The position numbers and the translations under genes were made by a program. Below, piece after piece: positions 35,243-43,833 of a DNA stretch of 64,000 nt (position 1 is its first letter; every line of letters begins with the position of its first letter). Source of the DNA: an uncultured Lachnospiraceae bacterium (GTDB taxonomy: Bacteria > Bacillota > Clostridia > Lachnospirales > Lachnospiraceae); NCBI GenBank assembly GCA_910583835.1, contig CAJTYM010000014.1, forward strand, positions 18,742-82,741, written 5' to 3'. The notes under the pieces were generated by a model. The model saw nothing but the letters and a program-made list of their open reading frames with translations, did not search any database and had not been told where the DNA came from.

Positions 35243-36790
35243 TTATCTGATTTTCTTCTTGGCATTTGCATATTGCTGCCCTTGATATGCTTCCAGCTTT
35301 TCCAGACCCATTTTTTCCATCTGGCTGATGGTCTCCTGAAATTTCTGTGTACAGATTTCCTCCGATTCACTGGTAAGAATCTCTATTTCTGCACTGTCAT
35401 AAAAATCCTCTATTTTCTCACGCAATTGCTGCATCTCATTGTCAGTTCCCAGGGAGACCGCCGCATCCACGGCCTTGCTGTCATAGATATGGCAATTCCT
35501 GTACTGCTCATTGAAATCCCGGCGTTCCGCGGAGGGCTGGTATTTCTGCACCACGGTCCAATCCACAAAAAATTCCACATTCAGATAATATTTTTCGGCA
35601 GCTTTTTGATAGTTCTCTGCAAATTCTTCTTGGACGGATTCGCGTATAACATAACTATTGTCCACAATATCATACGTTTCCGTGCCAATGGAAGGGGCGG
35701 CATCCAGGGTCGCCTCCTCCTGGGTCATATAGGAAATAAATTCCGCTATCTCTTTCTTATGCTGAGTCCCGGCGTAGACCAGCGTTGCCGTCCAGCCGCC
35801 GGAAGAGACGGATTTGAGGTTCGGTATCCTGCCCTCGTCTCCCCGCACCTGACCAACATACATCATCTGCGCATTCTTATCTTTACTGCATAAAATGTCT
35901 TTTGCCTCCTGCACATTGGAATACCCGGTACAGAAAAAAATCCTCCCAGACTGCACCTGCTTCCTCCTCTGGCTCAAACTCTCCGTAAATTCTTCCGGCA
36001 GCATCAACTTTTCCCGGTACAGTTGGTTGCCAAACTGCAAGGCTTCCAGCCATTCCGGCTGACGGTACTTTGACAGGTAATTCCCCTGATCATCCTCTAT
36101 GTCCATGCCAAACTGCTCCGCCAGATTCTGTGTCCACCAGCCGGAATAAGGGATAATCTGCTGATTCTTATAAGTCAGTCCCTTTGCCGCCCGCAAAGCA
36201 GCAAGCAAGCCCTCTTTCGTCCGCAAATCTTCCATCGGCACTCCGGTCTGCGCAAGCAGGTCGCTGCGCACATAATTATTGTTATGGGTTCCCAGATAGC
36301 CGCCATACTGGGGATTTACCCGCTCCGGCCCATAGTAATAGCTAGCAACCGAATACCAGTTGCCATCTTGATTCCGATACCATTCCTTCATCGACTCTGG
36401 AATATTCACGTCCGGCGCATATTCCGCAAACAGCGGTTCTAACGCCACTGCCAGCCCTGAGTTTTCCAGCAGAAACCGCTCCGCTGTCCCCGCTTCTACC
36501 GTAATCAGGTCCGGCAGGGAATCTGTGGCAATCAAGGCGTCCAAATCTGTCAGATCCCCTGATTTTATTTCCAGGTTTACGCCAGTATTCTTAAGTATTT
36601 TGGCGTCCGCAACATTTTTCTCAGGATTCCATTGCTTGGAATACCCTTCCAATGCCACAAACCAGGTGAGCGTCACAGGCTCGCCATTCCCATGCCCGAT
36701 TTCCTCCGGCAAAAGATTGGTACCGCTCCCTGTACGGAATAACAGCACTCCCCATAAAATCACCAAAACTGCCTGAACAACTTTTTTCAA
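35243..36790 (-). CDS. Extracellular solute-binding protein, orphan
   Basis: A 515-residue family-1-like solute-binding protein with an N-terminal hydrophobic segment. It has no cysteine lipobox, so it is probably secreted or membrane-anchored by an uncleaved signal. The TTG at 36790 is the preferred start, with AGAGGGGGA upstream. Binding-protein features include GNWYSVASYYYG, the VSSGGWTA region and the ISYMTQEEATL loop typical of sugar-binding members. No permease or ATPase genes are present, so it either feeds a transporter encoded elsewhere or acts as a ligand sensor for the nearby YesM kinase. It lies directly downstream of the galactanase terminator. Confidence 0.85.
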   Translation of the reverse strand: MKKVVQAVLVILWGVLLFRTGSGTNLLPEEIGHGNGEPVTLTWFVALEGYSKQWNPEKNVADAKILKNTGVNLEIKSGDLTDLDALIATDSLPDLITVEAGTAERFLLENSGLAVALEPLFAEYAPDVNIPESMKEWYRNQDGNWYSVASYYYGPERVNPQYGGYLGTHNNNYVRSDLLAQTGVPMEDLRTKEGLLAALRAAKGLTYKNQQIIPYSGWWTQNLAEQFGMDIEDDQGNYLSKYRQPEWLEALQFGNQLYREKLMLPEEFTESLSQRRKQVQSGRIFFCTGYSNVQEAKDILCSKDKNAQMMYVGQVRGDEGRIPNLKSVSSGGWTATLVYAGTQHKKEIAEFISYMTQEEATLDAAPSIGTETYDIVDNSYVIRESVQEEFAENYQKAAEKYYLNVEFFVDWTVVQKYQPSAERRDFNEQYRNCHIYDSKAVDAAVSLGTDNEMQQLREKIEDFYDSAEIEILTSESEEICTQKFQETISQMEKMGLEKLEAYQGQQYANAKKKIR

Positions 36791-36839
36791 ATCCGTCCCC
36801 CTCTTCACAAATACGCTGCAAAGCAACACAATTCGTAGG

Positions 36840-36866
36840 AAAAAGAGGTTTCCTGCGAAACCTCCT
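36840..36866 (-). terminator. Terminator after the galactanase gene
   Basis: GAGGTTTC (36845-36852) and GAAACCTC (36857-36864) form a perfect stem followed on the minus strand by TTTTTCC. It separates the galactanase from the solute-binding protein gene. Confidence 0.75.
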
Positions 36867-36921
36867 CTCCTGTTTTCCTGTGGCAGTACGGCAACTATGA
36901 TGTCAACGCTGCATTGTCTGC

Positions 36922-39900
36922 CTATTTCTTTATCTTAACTTTTACTGCCGTGCTGTTCTTGCCGCAGACTTTCTTTCCCATGCTGTCTTTCTTGTACGCG
37001 CAAACCCTCACATAATAAGTCTTGCCCTTTTTCAGCTTCTTGATAGTCTTGGGCGACTTCGCTGCCGTCACCGTTTTTACCGTGCCCTTCTTAAATTTCC
37101 TGGAAGTGGAATAAGAAATCTGATAGCCCTCTGCCCCCTTTACTTTCTTAAAGGAAACTTTCATCGCTTTCTTCGCCGAATTCTTAACCGTAGGCTTCTT
37201 TACCTTTGCCGGCTTCGCCACTTTTTTCCAATGGGCGTACAGCGTGGTATCTCCTGTAAGTTTCACGACAGTATCCGCCGTAACCTTCGTTCCATTTGTC
37301 TTTGCCGTATACCAGCCCGCAAAGGTATATCCTGCTCGTTTGGGGCTTGGCAGCGTTCCATATTTGCCGCCATCGGTGACAGTCTTGCTGTCCGGCTTTA
37401 AGGCTTTTCCGCCATTCACGTTATAAGTAACCTTATATGTTTTGGGCTGCGGGGTAACATTTATCGGCAAATCCTCCTGCCGCATCAGGCTGATATCGTC
37501 TACAACCACCCAGGGAGCAAGCCCTTCGGCTCCCGCACAGGAGAGCCTGGTTCCCACCATGACATTTTTCACATTGCCGTCAATGGGGATATCCGTGATG
37601 ATTGCCTGATAGAAATCTTTCCACACATTGTTAATCTGGATTTTCGTCTTATAATTCTTCTTGGTCCCGTCCTTGTAGCTGACCTCTGCATAAAGCCCAG
37701 CCGTATCCTTTACCTGACCCACGGAAGTTCCCTGATACCATGCATACAAGGTATACAGACCTGTGGGAAGAGCCTCGGAAATCGTCTGCTCTACCTTAAA
37801 ATCAATTTCTTTGCCGACTTCTGCCCATCCGGTATAATAGTAAGAACCTGATTTGGCATTTGCTGAATTCGGTTTGTCTATGAATGCATTGTTATAGTCG
37901 TTGACTTCCATAAAATTCGTGAGCGTCCAGCCTGTCGCATTCTTGCCGTCATTTTCCTCAAAGCTGCCGTTTTTCACATAATTCTTGCCGGTAATTATCA
38001 CCAGGCAGGTTGTCTTCCAGGTACCTGCAGCAACCTGTATCGTGCTGCCATCGCCGGCATTCGTATAGGAAAATGCCCCGATGGAACCATCCACTGTGTA
38101 CTCGCCAAACGCTGCTGTCTTCAGCTTAGCGACCTGCGCCGCATCCCAGGTAACCGGAACGTCAATCGCCGTGCCATCATTCAGATTTGCCTTGACAGTC
38201 GCCGGAAGCTTAGGCGTCTCCTTATAGCCCATCTCAAGGGAAGCGGTATCTACCGTGCTTACCCTGGTCGGACCTTCCGCCCCCGTGTATACCCATTTGT
38301 ATACATTGATGGAGGGCAGCGCTTTTCCGGTAAAATCAAAGAGCGCCTGGTTGTTCCACTCACTTCCGTTCATATCGTCCTTAATCTCCGGATCAGTCTC
38401 CTTGGCATAGATGGAACCCCAGCCGGAGCCATATAGACGCCATGCTTTCATATTGGATGCCAATACTGCCTCAGCGTCTGCTGCGCCCTCCTCATACACT
38501 GCGGGAGGAACCCATGCCGGCTCCCAATAAAACGTACCGATACCCTTATCTCCGATAGCTGCAATGGCTGCGATGGCATCGCGGACCGCCGCTGCCTGGC
38601 CTTCCGCATCCACCGGATAGTTGAATTCCATATCTCCCGCGCCCTCAAATACTTTATCGGGATATCCATCCCCATCCTTGTAGGTCCAGGCATAGGAAAT
38701 CTCAGCCACCATCACTTTTTTATTGTACTTGTCTGCAATCTTCTTCAGATTTGTTGTCAATGTCTGCGCAGTTCCATGCCAGAATGGATAAAAGGAACTT
38801 GCAAATACATCGTAATCTACCTCATGATACGCCAGGGCATCCGCCTTGCCCATCTGGTAACTCTCGCTCTGCGGGTCCGTGTAATGGATGGCGATAAGGA
38901 TATTCTCATCAATGCCGCGGACTGCCGCGCTTCCCGCTTTCAATAGCTGATAGACATTTTCTTCGTTCGTCTCCCCAGCCATTCCGTTGTTAATCTCATT
39001 GCCAATCTGCACCATGCCCACATCTACGCCGGCTTCCCTGAGCGTGTTGATACTGTCTGCCGTAAACTCCGTGAGGGCAGCCGTCTTCTGTGCAAAATCC
39101 ATGCCTTTCCAAGCCTTGGGCACGCTCTGCTTCTTGGGGTCTGCCCAGAAATCTGAATAGTGGAAATCCAGCAGCACCTTCATACCATAATAGGTAGCAA
39201 TCTTGCCCATCTCCGTCACATTCTCAATGCCGCAGTTTCCGGCACCGTAACCTTCACGGTATACCTGCGTGCCATCGGCAAGGAAATATTCGTCATACCC
39301 GGCGCCCTCAAAATACGCGGGGTCATCCGGCGATACGCTGGTCTGCGGCTCAATAATCCATTTTTTCTCCGTTTTCGCCACCGCACTGGCACTGTACTCA
39401 TTTCCCTCTTCATCGACATATTTGTAATTACCGTCTGCATCGACAACGTAAGGGCAGTTCCACAGGCGCAGGCGCACGTAATTTACGCCGGAGTCCTTCA
39501 AAATCTGGAAAAGATTCTTTTCCGTCCCCTGCTCATCATAATACTTGACGCCGCTTTGCACCTCGCTGATATAAGTGGACACGTCCACGCCGTGGATGAA
39601 ATCCTCAGAAAGCCCATCGACTCTCTGTACCGTAATCGGCGCATTTTTTACGGCCTGACTTGCCTCCAGGGCAGCGTTCTTGATTCCGCACCACTCGCCT
39701 GCCTTCAAATCCCCGCTGATTGTGACGGTCACGCTGTCCCCCTCTGCAACGCTGATGGACTTTGTGGTAAAGACGTTGGTCTCGCCCCAGTTTTCCACCC
39801 AGCCCTGATGGGTAACCGGCGCTGTCTCTGATTTCCCACTGTTCTCATTCTTAACCACAAGCTGCAGCGGCGTTACGCCCTCATTGCCCACTGCGGCAAT

Positions 39901-40191
39901 TTGGGCAGAATAGGAACCCGCCGCTATATTTTCTACTGTCTGGCTGATACGGAAAGTTCCCGCCTCTTCCGCCCACAGATTCAGATATCCGCCATCATCC
40001 GTGCTGAACGCATAAGCGCGCTCTCCGGTGATGGTCCAGCCATCTGCATTAACTGTAAGCGCCCCATTCTGCAGCGTACCGTTTGCTGCTGCCATGACAG
40101 CGCCCTGCGGCAGGTAATCAATGGGCAGCATAGAAAACAGCAGGCACAAGCTAAGGATTATGCCTACTGTTTTTTTCAAGGTATTCTTCAT
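36922..40191 (-). CDS. Secreted multidomain GH53 endo-beta-1,4-galactanase
   Basis: A 1089-residue secreted protein. After the signal peptide (about 1-33) comes a carbohydrate-binding-like beta domain (about 35-185). A GH53 catalytic domain follows (about 195-615), opening with HGVDVSTYISE. Its acid/base Glu is in VQIGNEINNG and its nucleophile Glu in MVAEISYAW. Next are a bacterial Ig-like domain (about 640-730), a second carbohydrate-binding-like domain (about 740-895), one Listeria-Bacteroides (InlB) repeat (FAGWYTAKTNGTKV, about 910-985), and an Fn3-like Lys-rich module to the end. It hydrolyses beta-1,4-galactan side chains of pectin. The ATG at 40191 follows AAGGAGGAG. There is no LPXTG or SLH anchor; the basic tail may bind the wall. 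Confidence 0.93.
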   Translation of the reverse strand: MKNTLKKTVGIILSLCLLFSMLPIDYLPQGAVMAAANGTLQNGALTVNADGWTITGERAYAFSTDDGGYLNLWAEEAGTFRISQTVENIAAGSYSAQIAAVGNEGVTPLQLVVKNENSGKSETAPVTHQGWVENWGETNVFTTKSISVAEGDSVTVTISGDLKAGEWCGIKNAALEASQAVKNAPITVQRVDGLSEDFIHGVDVSTYISEVQSGVKYYDEQGTEKNLFQILKDSGVNYVRLRLWNCPYVVDADGNYKYVDEEGNEYSASAVAKTEKKWIIEPQTSVSPDDPAYFEGAGYDEYFLADGTQVYREGYGAGNCGIENVTEMGKIATYYGMKVLLDFHYSDFWADPKKQSVPKAWKGMDFAQKTAALTEFTADSINTLREAGVDVGMVQIGNEINNGMAGETNEENVYQLLKAGSAAVRGIDENILIAIHYTDPQSESYQMGKADALAYHEVDYDVFASSFYPFWHGTAQTLTTNLKKIADKYNKKVMVAEISYAWTYKDGDGYPDKVFEGAGDMEFNYPVDAEGQAAAVRDAIAAIAAIGDKGIGTFYWEPAWVPPAVYEEGAADAEAVLASNMKAWRLYGSGWGSIYAKETDPEIKDDMNGSEWNNQALFDFTGKALPSINVYKWVYTGAEGPTRVSTVDTASLEMGYKETPKLPATVKANLNDGTAIDVPVTWDAAQVAKLKTAAFGEYTVDGSIGAFSYTNAGDGSTIQVAAGTWKTTCLVIITGKNYVKNGSFEENDGKNATGWTLTNFMEVNDYNNAFIDKPNSANAKSGSYYYTGWAEVGKEIDFKVEQTISEALPTGLYTLYAWYQGTSVGQVKDTAGLYAEVSYKDGTKKNYKTKIQINNVWKDFYQAIITDIPIDGNVKNVMVGTRLSCAGAEGLAPWVVVDDISLMRQEDLPINVTPQPKTYKVTYNVNGGKALKPDSKTVTDGGKYGTLPSPKRAGYTFAGWYTAKTNGTKVTADTVVKLTGDTTLYAHWKKVAKPAKVKKPTVKNSAKKAMKVSFKKVKGAEGYQISYSTSRKFKKGTVKTVTAAKSPKTIKKLKKGKTYYVRVCAYKKDSMGKKVCGKNSTAVKVKIKK

Positions 40192-40323
40192 CTCATTCTC
40201 CTCCTTATCATTTTTCTTTATTTCATGATAAGGAAAGGGCATAAGTAAAAAAAGACCATTTTTATCAAAAAAATACCAGAATCAATGAAATTTTCCAATC
40301 TTAGGGTGAATCAAAGAAATCTA

Positions 40324-41217
40324 TCAATCATACTGAATCATCTCATCGAGATTCTCATGGAGCCTGCCCAGGTATTCCTCCATCTCTTCCCTGAGTTCCT
40401 CACGGCGCAGTGCAAATTCAATGTTAGCCTGGATAAATCCGACCTTGCTGCCCACATCATAGCGGTGTCCCTTGAAATCGTAGGCATACATCGCCTGTTC
40501 TTTCGCCAGCCGTTTCAGGGCATCGGTCAGCTGGATTTCTCCGCCCTTGCCTGCGTCCTGCGTCTCCAGGAAGCGGAAGATTTCCGGCGTGATAATATAG
40601 CGTCCCAGCACTGCCACGTTGGAAGGCGCTTCCTCCATGGAAGGCTTTTCTACCATATCGTTTACTTTATAGACACGCTCGTCCACCTGTTTGCCGGCAA
40701 TGATTCCGTATTTGTCCACAACCTCATGCGCTACCGTCTGCACGCCGAGGATGGAAGTCTGGTACTCTTTGAACACGTCAAGCATCTGCCCCAGGCAGGA
40801 CTGTTTGGAAATTACCACGTCGTCCCCCAAGAGCACGGCAAACGGCTCGTCTCCGATAAAATGCTGCGCGGCAAGGATGGCGTGCCCAAGCCCTCTTGGC
40901 TCTTTCTGGCGGATATAGTGGATATTCGCCATATCGGAAATCTCCCTTACCATGTCAAGCATCTCCTGCTTGCCGCTCTTCTCCAGTTCCAGCTCCAACT
41001 CTATGGAGCGGTCGAAATGGTCCTCAATGGAACGCTTATTTCTGCCCGTCACGATAATGATATCCTGGATTCCAGCTTCCACCGCCTCTTCGATGATGTA
41101 CTGGATGGTAGGCTTATCCACAATCGGCAGCATTTCCTTGGGCTGTGCTTTTGTCGCCGGCAGGAACCTTGTCCCAAGCCCCGCCGCAGGTATAATCGCT
41201 TTTCTTACATTCATCAT
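40324..41217 (-). CDS. galU: UTP-glucose-1-phosphate uridylyltransferase
   Basis: A 297-residue bacterial GalU, forming UDP-glucose from UTP and glucose-1-phosphate for surface polymers and galactose use. The nucleotide-binding signature reads PAAGLGTRFLPATKA, followed by KEMLPIVDKPTIQYI; the EKPSMEEAPS and GGEIQLTDAL regions are typical. Full length. It is followed 21 bp upstream by the DUF1934 gene on the same strand. It supplies the sugar nucleotide used by GT8 and other transferases in the cell. Confidence 0.97.
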   Translation of the reverse strand: MMNVRKAIIPAAGLGTRFLPATKAQPKEMLPIVDKPTIQYIIEEAVEAGIQDIIIVTGRNKRSIEDHFDRSIELELELEKSGKQEMLDMVREISDMANIHYIRQKEPRGLGHAILAAQHFIGDEPFAVLLGDDVVISKQSCLGQMLDVFKEYQTSILGVQTVAHEVVDKYGIIAGKQVDERVYKVNDMVEKPSMEEAPSNVAVLGRYIITPEIFRFLETQDAGKGGEIQLTDALKRLAKEQAMYAYDFKGHRYDVGSKVGFIQANIEFALRREELREEMEEYLGRLHENLDEMIQYD

Positions 41218-41238
41218 ATAATATGTCTCCTTTTCGCG

Positions 41239-41691
41239 CTATGACAGCGTAAATTCTCCTGACTCTTTTGATTTGATGTTCATGATAATCGAACAATCTG
41301 CCAAATGCTCATAGTTCACTTCAAGATTATATTTGACCCTCACGTCAATATTGTCCTCCGTCTCCGCAATATCAACGCTCTTAGCGTCAATGCCAATCAG
41401 AAGGCTCCCAAATGGGGTGTTGTAATAAGAAACATTTTTCTTATTTTTCTCAAACACCATATGTACGTTGGACACGCCTTTCTTGGTAATATCCAAAGAA
41501 TCCTCCGTAAGTTTGATGATATTGCGCGTATTTCCGTCAAACCCTTCCATCACCTCATCATACAGGATATAGTGTTTGCCATTTTTCTTGTAATAATCAC
41601 CGGCAGTGATTACTTCCACCGGCTCAACATCTTCCTCATCCTGGGCTGCAAACTGCAGCCCGCTGATAGACAACAGTACATCTTTCGTCAT
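41239..41691 (-). CDS. DUF1934 beta-barrel protein
   Basis: A 150-residue calycin-like protein matching DUF1934, with the KKNGKHYILYDE strand pair, FGSLLIGIDAKSVDI and VKYNLEVNYEHLADC segments. No signal peptide. Function is unknown; family members are widespread in Clostridia and are thought to be small ligand-binding barrels. It starts 2 bp after the murI stop and runs toward galU, so the three genes form one operon. Confidence 0.85.
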   Translation of the reverse strand: MTKDVLLSISGLQFAAQDEEDVEPVEVITAGDYYKKNGKHYILYDEVMEGFDGNTRNIIKLTEDSLDITKKGVSNVHMVFEKNKKNVSYYNTPFGSLLIGIDAKSVDIAETEDNIDVRVKYNLEVNYEHLADCSIIMNIKSKESGEFTLS

Positions 41692-41693
41692 AA

Positions 41694-42524
41694 TTACTCC
41701 TCAATATGTATCAACTGCGCCTCTTCAATCTCACAGGGCAAGATTGAATTGGCAAAATTTTTAAACTTCTCTGCTGCATCGCTGACATAGAACTGGTACA
41801 TTGGCTCTTGCTCCTCTTTGCCGTCATTGGAAATGCCGTGCTGGGATAACAGCCGCTTTAGACCCTGCGCCGTCTCATATGCCGGATTTACAAGGCTGAC
41901 CTTATCACCCATGATTTCGCCTATCATGGAACGCAGCAGCGGATAATGGGTACAGCCCAGAATCAGGGTATCAATGTCCGACTCCTGGAAATACGCAAGA
42001 TAACGCTTCGCCACCTCGATGGTCACCGGATCTTTCAGCCACCCTTCCTCCACCAGGGGCACAAACAGGGGGCACGCCTTCCCCAAAACGGCAGCCTGCG
42101 GATTATGCCTGTGTATCATCTCCGTATAAATATGGCTTCCCACGGTTCCTTCCGTCCCAATAACGCCAATCCTGCCATTGTTGGTGATTTGTGCCGCAAC
42201 TTTGGCTCCCGGCTTGACAACGCCGATAATCGGCATCTTCATTTCCGGGCGCAGCTTTTCCAAAGCAAACGCACTTGCCGTATTGCATGCCACCACTATC
42301 GCCTTCACGCCCTTAGATTCCAGAAAGTGGATAATCTGCCTGGAATAACGGACTATCGTCTCCCTGGATTTGCTTCCATAGGGCACCCGCGCCGTATCCC
42401 CAAAATAGATAATCCTCTCTTGCGGGAGCTGGCGCATAATTTCCCGCGCCACGGTCAGTCCTCCCACGCCCGAATCAAAGACCCCGATGGGGGCATATTT
42501 TTCCTTTTCAAACGATTGATTCAT
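41694..42524 (-). CDS. murI: Glutamate racemase
   Basis: A 276-residue enzyme that makes D-glutamate for peptidoglycan. It carries both catalytic cysteines, in VVACNTASA and LGCTHYPLL, and the N-terminal GVFDSGVGGLTV motif. The ATG at 42524 with GGAG upstream is preferred; a 21-codon in-frame extension lacks a ribosome site. Operon order is murI, DUF1934 gene, galU. The C-terminus has a short acidic extension. Confidence 0.96.
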   Translation of the reverse strand: MNQSFEKEKYAPIGVFDSGVGGLTVAREIMRQLPQERIIYFGDTARVPYGSKSRETIVRYSRQIIHFLESKGVKAIVVACNTASAFALEKLRPEMKMPIIGVVKPGAKVAAQITNNGRIGVIGTEGTVGSHIYTEMIHRHNPQAAVLGKACPLFVPLVEEGWLKDPVTIEVAKRYLAYFQESDIDTLILGCTHYPLLRSMIGEIMGDKVSLVNPAYETAQGLKRLLSQHGISNDGKEEQEPMYQFYVSDAAEKFKNFANSILPCEIEEAQLIHIEE

Positions 42525-42682
42525 CTTATATTCTCCACAACTTACATCATACACATGTATATTAACTGTTTTGGTGTGAAAATGCAAGTGGTTGGAAAGA
42601 ATTACAGACTGGTTGATAACAGTTCAGCCAGCCAAAAGAAATTGAGGCAAATCAGGCCAGTAAAAAATCAAACCTAAAAATC

Positions 42683-43297
42683 TCACAGCAGCTCCTGCAG
42701 TTTTTCCCACAGTGCAAATTTTACTTTATAATTTTTCCCTTCCATCAGGCTCTCGTATTCTTCCGGGGTCAGCGCACGCTGCAAAGACTCTTCGGCTTCC
42801 TCGTCCACGACCTCGTAGACGCTGTTGAAAAAACAGAGATTTGGATACATCACACACCACCAGTTATGCCCGCCGCCCGCTCCAATCACTACCTCCAACG
42901 CCTCATACCTGCCTGCCGGGAACGTGTAACTGCCATAAGTTTTTTCAGGAAAATCCGTAACTTTTAAGGAAGCTGACACATCATATGTATACCCTTCCCG
43001 GGCAATTACCTGCTCTGCCGTTTGGGTGATCTGGGGCAGTCTTTCCCTGATAGCCTGACGGCTGGCATTTATATCGGAAATACCTGAAAGCGCAGGCTGC
43101 ATATACGCCCCGATTGCATCCCTTACTTTCAGCTTCAAATCCTGGTCTTCCTCCCTGTCACTGTTGGCGCGCACATGGAAGCGGATGACTTTTCCTGCAA
43201 TTTCCTCCGTCATCCGCTGCTGTCTGAATTGCACAATCCCGCAGCAGATAAGCGCTGCCGCTGCCAATACGATTGCTGTCTTTATCCATTGCTTCAT
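42683..43297 (-). CDS. spoIIR: Stage II sporulation protein R
   Basis: A 204-residue secreted forespore protein with an N-terminal TM (about 7-24) and the family signature VIRFHVRANSDREEDQDLKL, followed by YGSYTFPAGRYEALEV and NWWCVMYPNLCF. In sporulation it is made in the forespore and triggers processing of pro-sigma-E by SpoIIGA in the mother cell. Its presence supports endospore formation in this organism. A terminator of another small gene lies just upstream, so it is likely transcribed on its own. Confidence 0.95.
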   Translation of the reverse strand: MKQWIKTAIVLAAAALICCGIVQFRQQRMTEEIAGKVIRFHVRANSDREEDQDLKLKVRDAIGAYMQPALSGISDINASRQAIRERLPQITQTAEQVIAREGYTYDVSASLKVTDFPEKTYGSYTFPAGRYEALEVVIGAGGGHNWWCVMYPNLCFFNSVYEVVDEEAEESLQRALTPEEYESLMEGKNYKVKFALWEKLQELL

Positions 43298-43380
43298 TCT
43301 TCCATACCTTCCTCAAATATATTTAGCCGGCTAAGGAAAGTATTTCCAGATATTTATTTTTTAATCAGATTAGGGTGGAC

Positions 43381-43430
43381 AAAAAATAAAAAGATACAAA
43401 GCCTTACTCATTCCGTCAAGACTTTGTACC
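43381..43430 (-). terminator. Terminator after the 40-residue protein gene
   Basis: On the minus strand GGTACAAAG (43430-43422) pairs with CTTTGTATC (43401-43393), followed by a T-rich tail. It ends the transcript of the small gene stopping at 43457 and isolates spoIIR. Confidence 0.7.
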
Positions 43431-43456
43431 TTTAAAATTTAAAGTGGCTAATCCAT

Positions 43457-43579
43457 TTATCGGGTTTCTGTTTTAGGCTCTGCCGTTTCAACATACTTTA
43501 TAATCTCTATGATTTTTTCAGCGCTCATACCCTCAGCTTCTAGTTTCTGAATAAGATTGACAACTTCTTTACCAGTCAT
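43457..43579 (-). CDS. 40-residue helical protein with AGAAAGCAGGTGAT leader
   Basis: A short frame from the ATG at 43579 encodes 40 residues: a helix (KEVVNLIQKLEAEG), a GMSAEK turn, a second helix (IIEIIKYVETAE) and a polar end. The leader AGAAAGCAGGTGAT is identical to that of the 63-residue gene at 63260-63451, and it ends at its own terminator. The two-helix layout suggests a small protein-binding or regulatory fold. No family is recognised. Confidence 0.65.
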   Translation of the reverse strand: MTGKEVVNLIQKLEAEGMSAEKIIEIIKYVETAEPKTETR

Positions 43580-43717
43580 ATCATCACCTGCTTTCTGATT
43601 TGGGTTTCTATGTATGTATTAATTATAATGGATGATTGCGTAAGTGTAAAGCCTTTATTCAATTATCAGCACTTAGTTCTTGGCTATAAGATTTATTTTC
43701 GCAGCAAGATACTTAAT

Positions 43718-43756
43718 GGCTTGCCAGCATTGAAGCTATAGCTTTACCGGCAAGCC
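43718..43756. repeat. Nested palindromic hairpin
   Basis: GGCTTGCC (43718-43725) and GGCAAGCC (43749-43756) enclose a second palindrome AAGCTATAGCTT (43733-43744). There is no T-run on either strand, so it is not a standard terminator. It lies in a 254-bp gene-free gap downstream of gerC. Confidence 0.5.
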
Positions 43757-43833
43757 AGACTTTATGAACATAAAACAGAAAAATATGCCTATAGTTACTT
43801 TGTAAAATCTGCTCCCTTTAATTTAGTAAACAC

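Noticed and set aside
39160..39831. 223-codon plus-strand frame opposite the galactanase
   Set aside because: Shadow of the GH53 catalytic domain; no independent support.
40285..41244. 319-codon plus-strand open frame opposite galU
   Set aside because: It mirrors a fully convincing galU gene on the minus strand, has no ribosome site and its translation has no family features.
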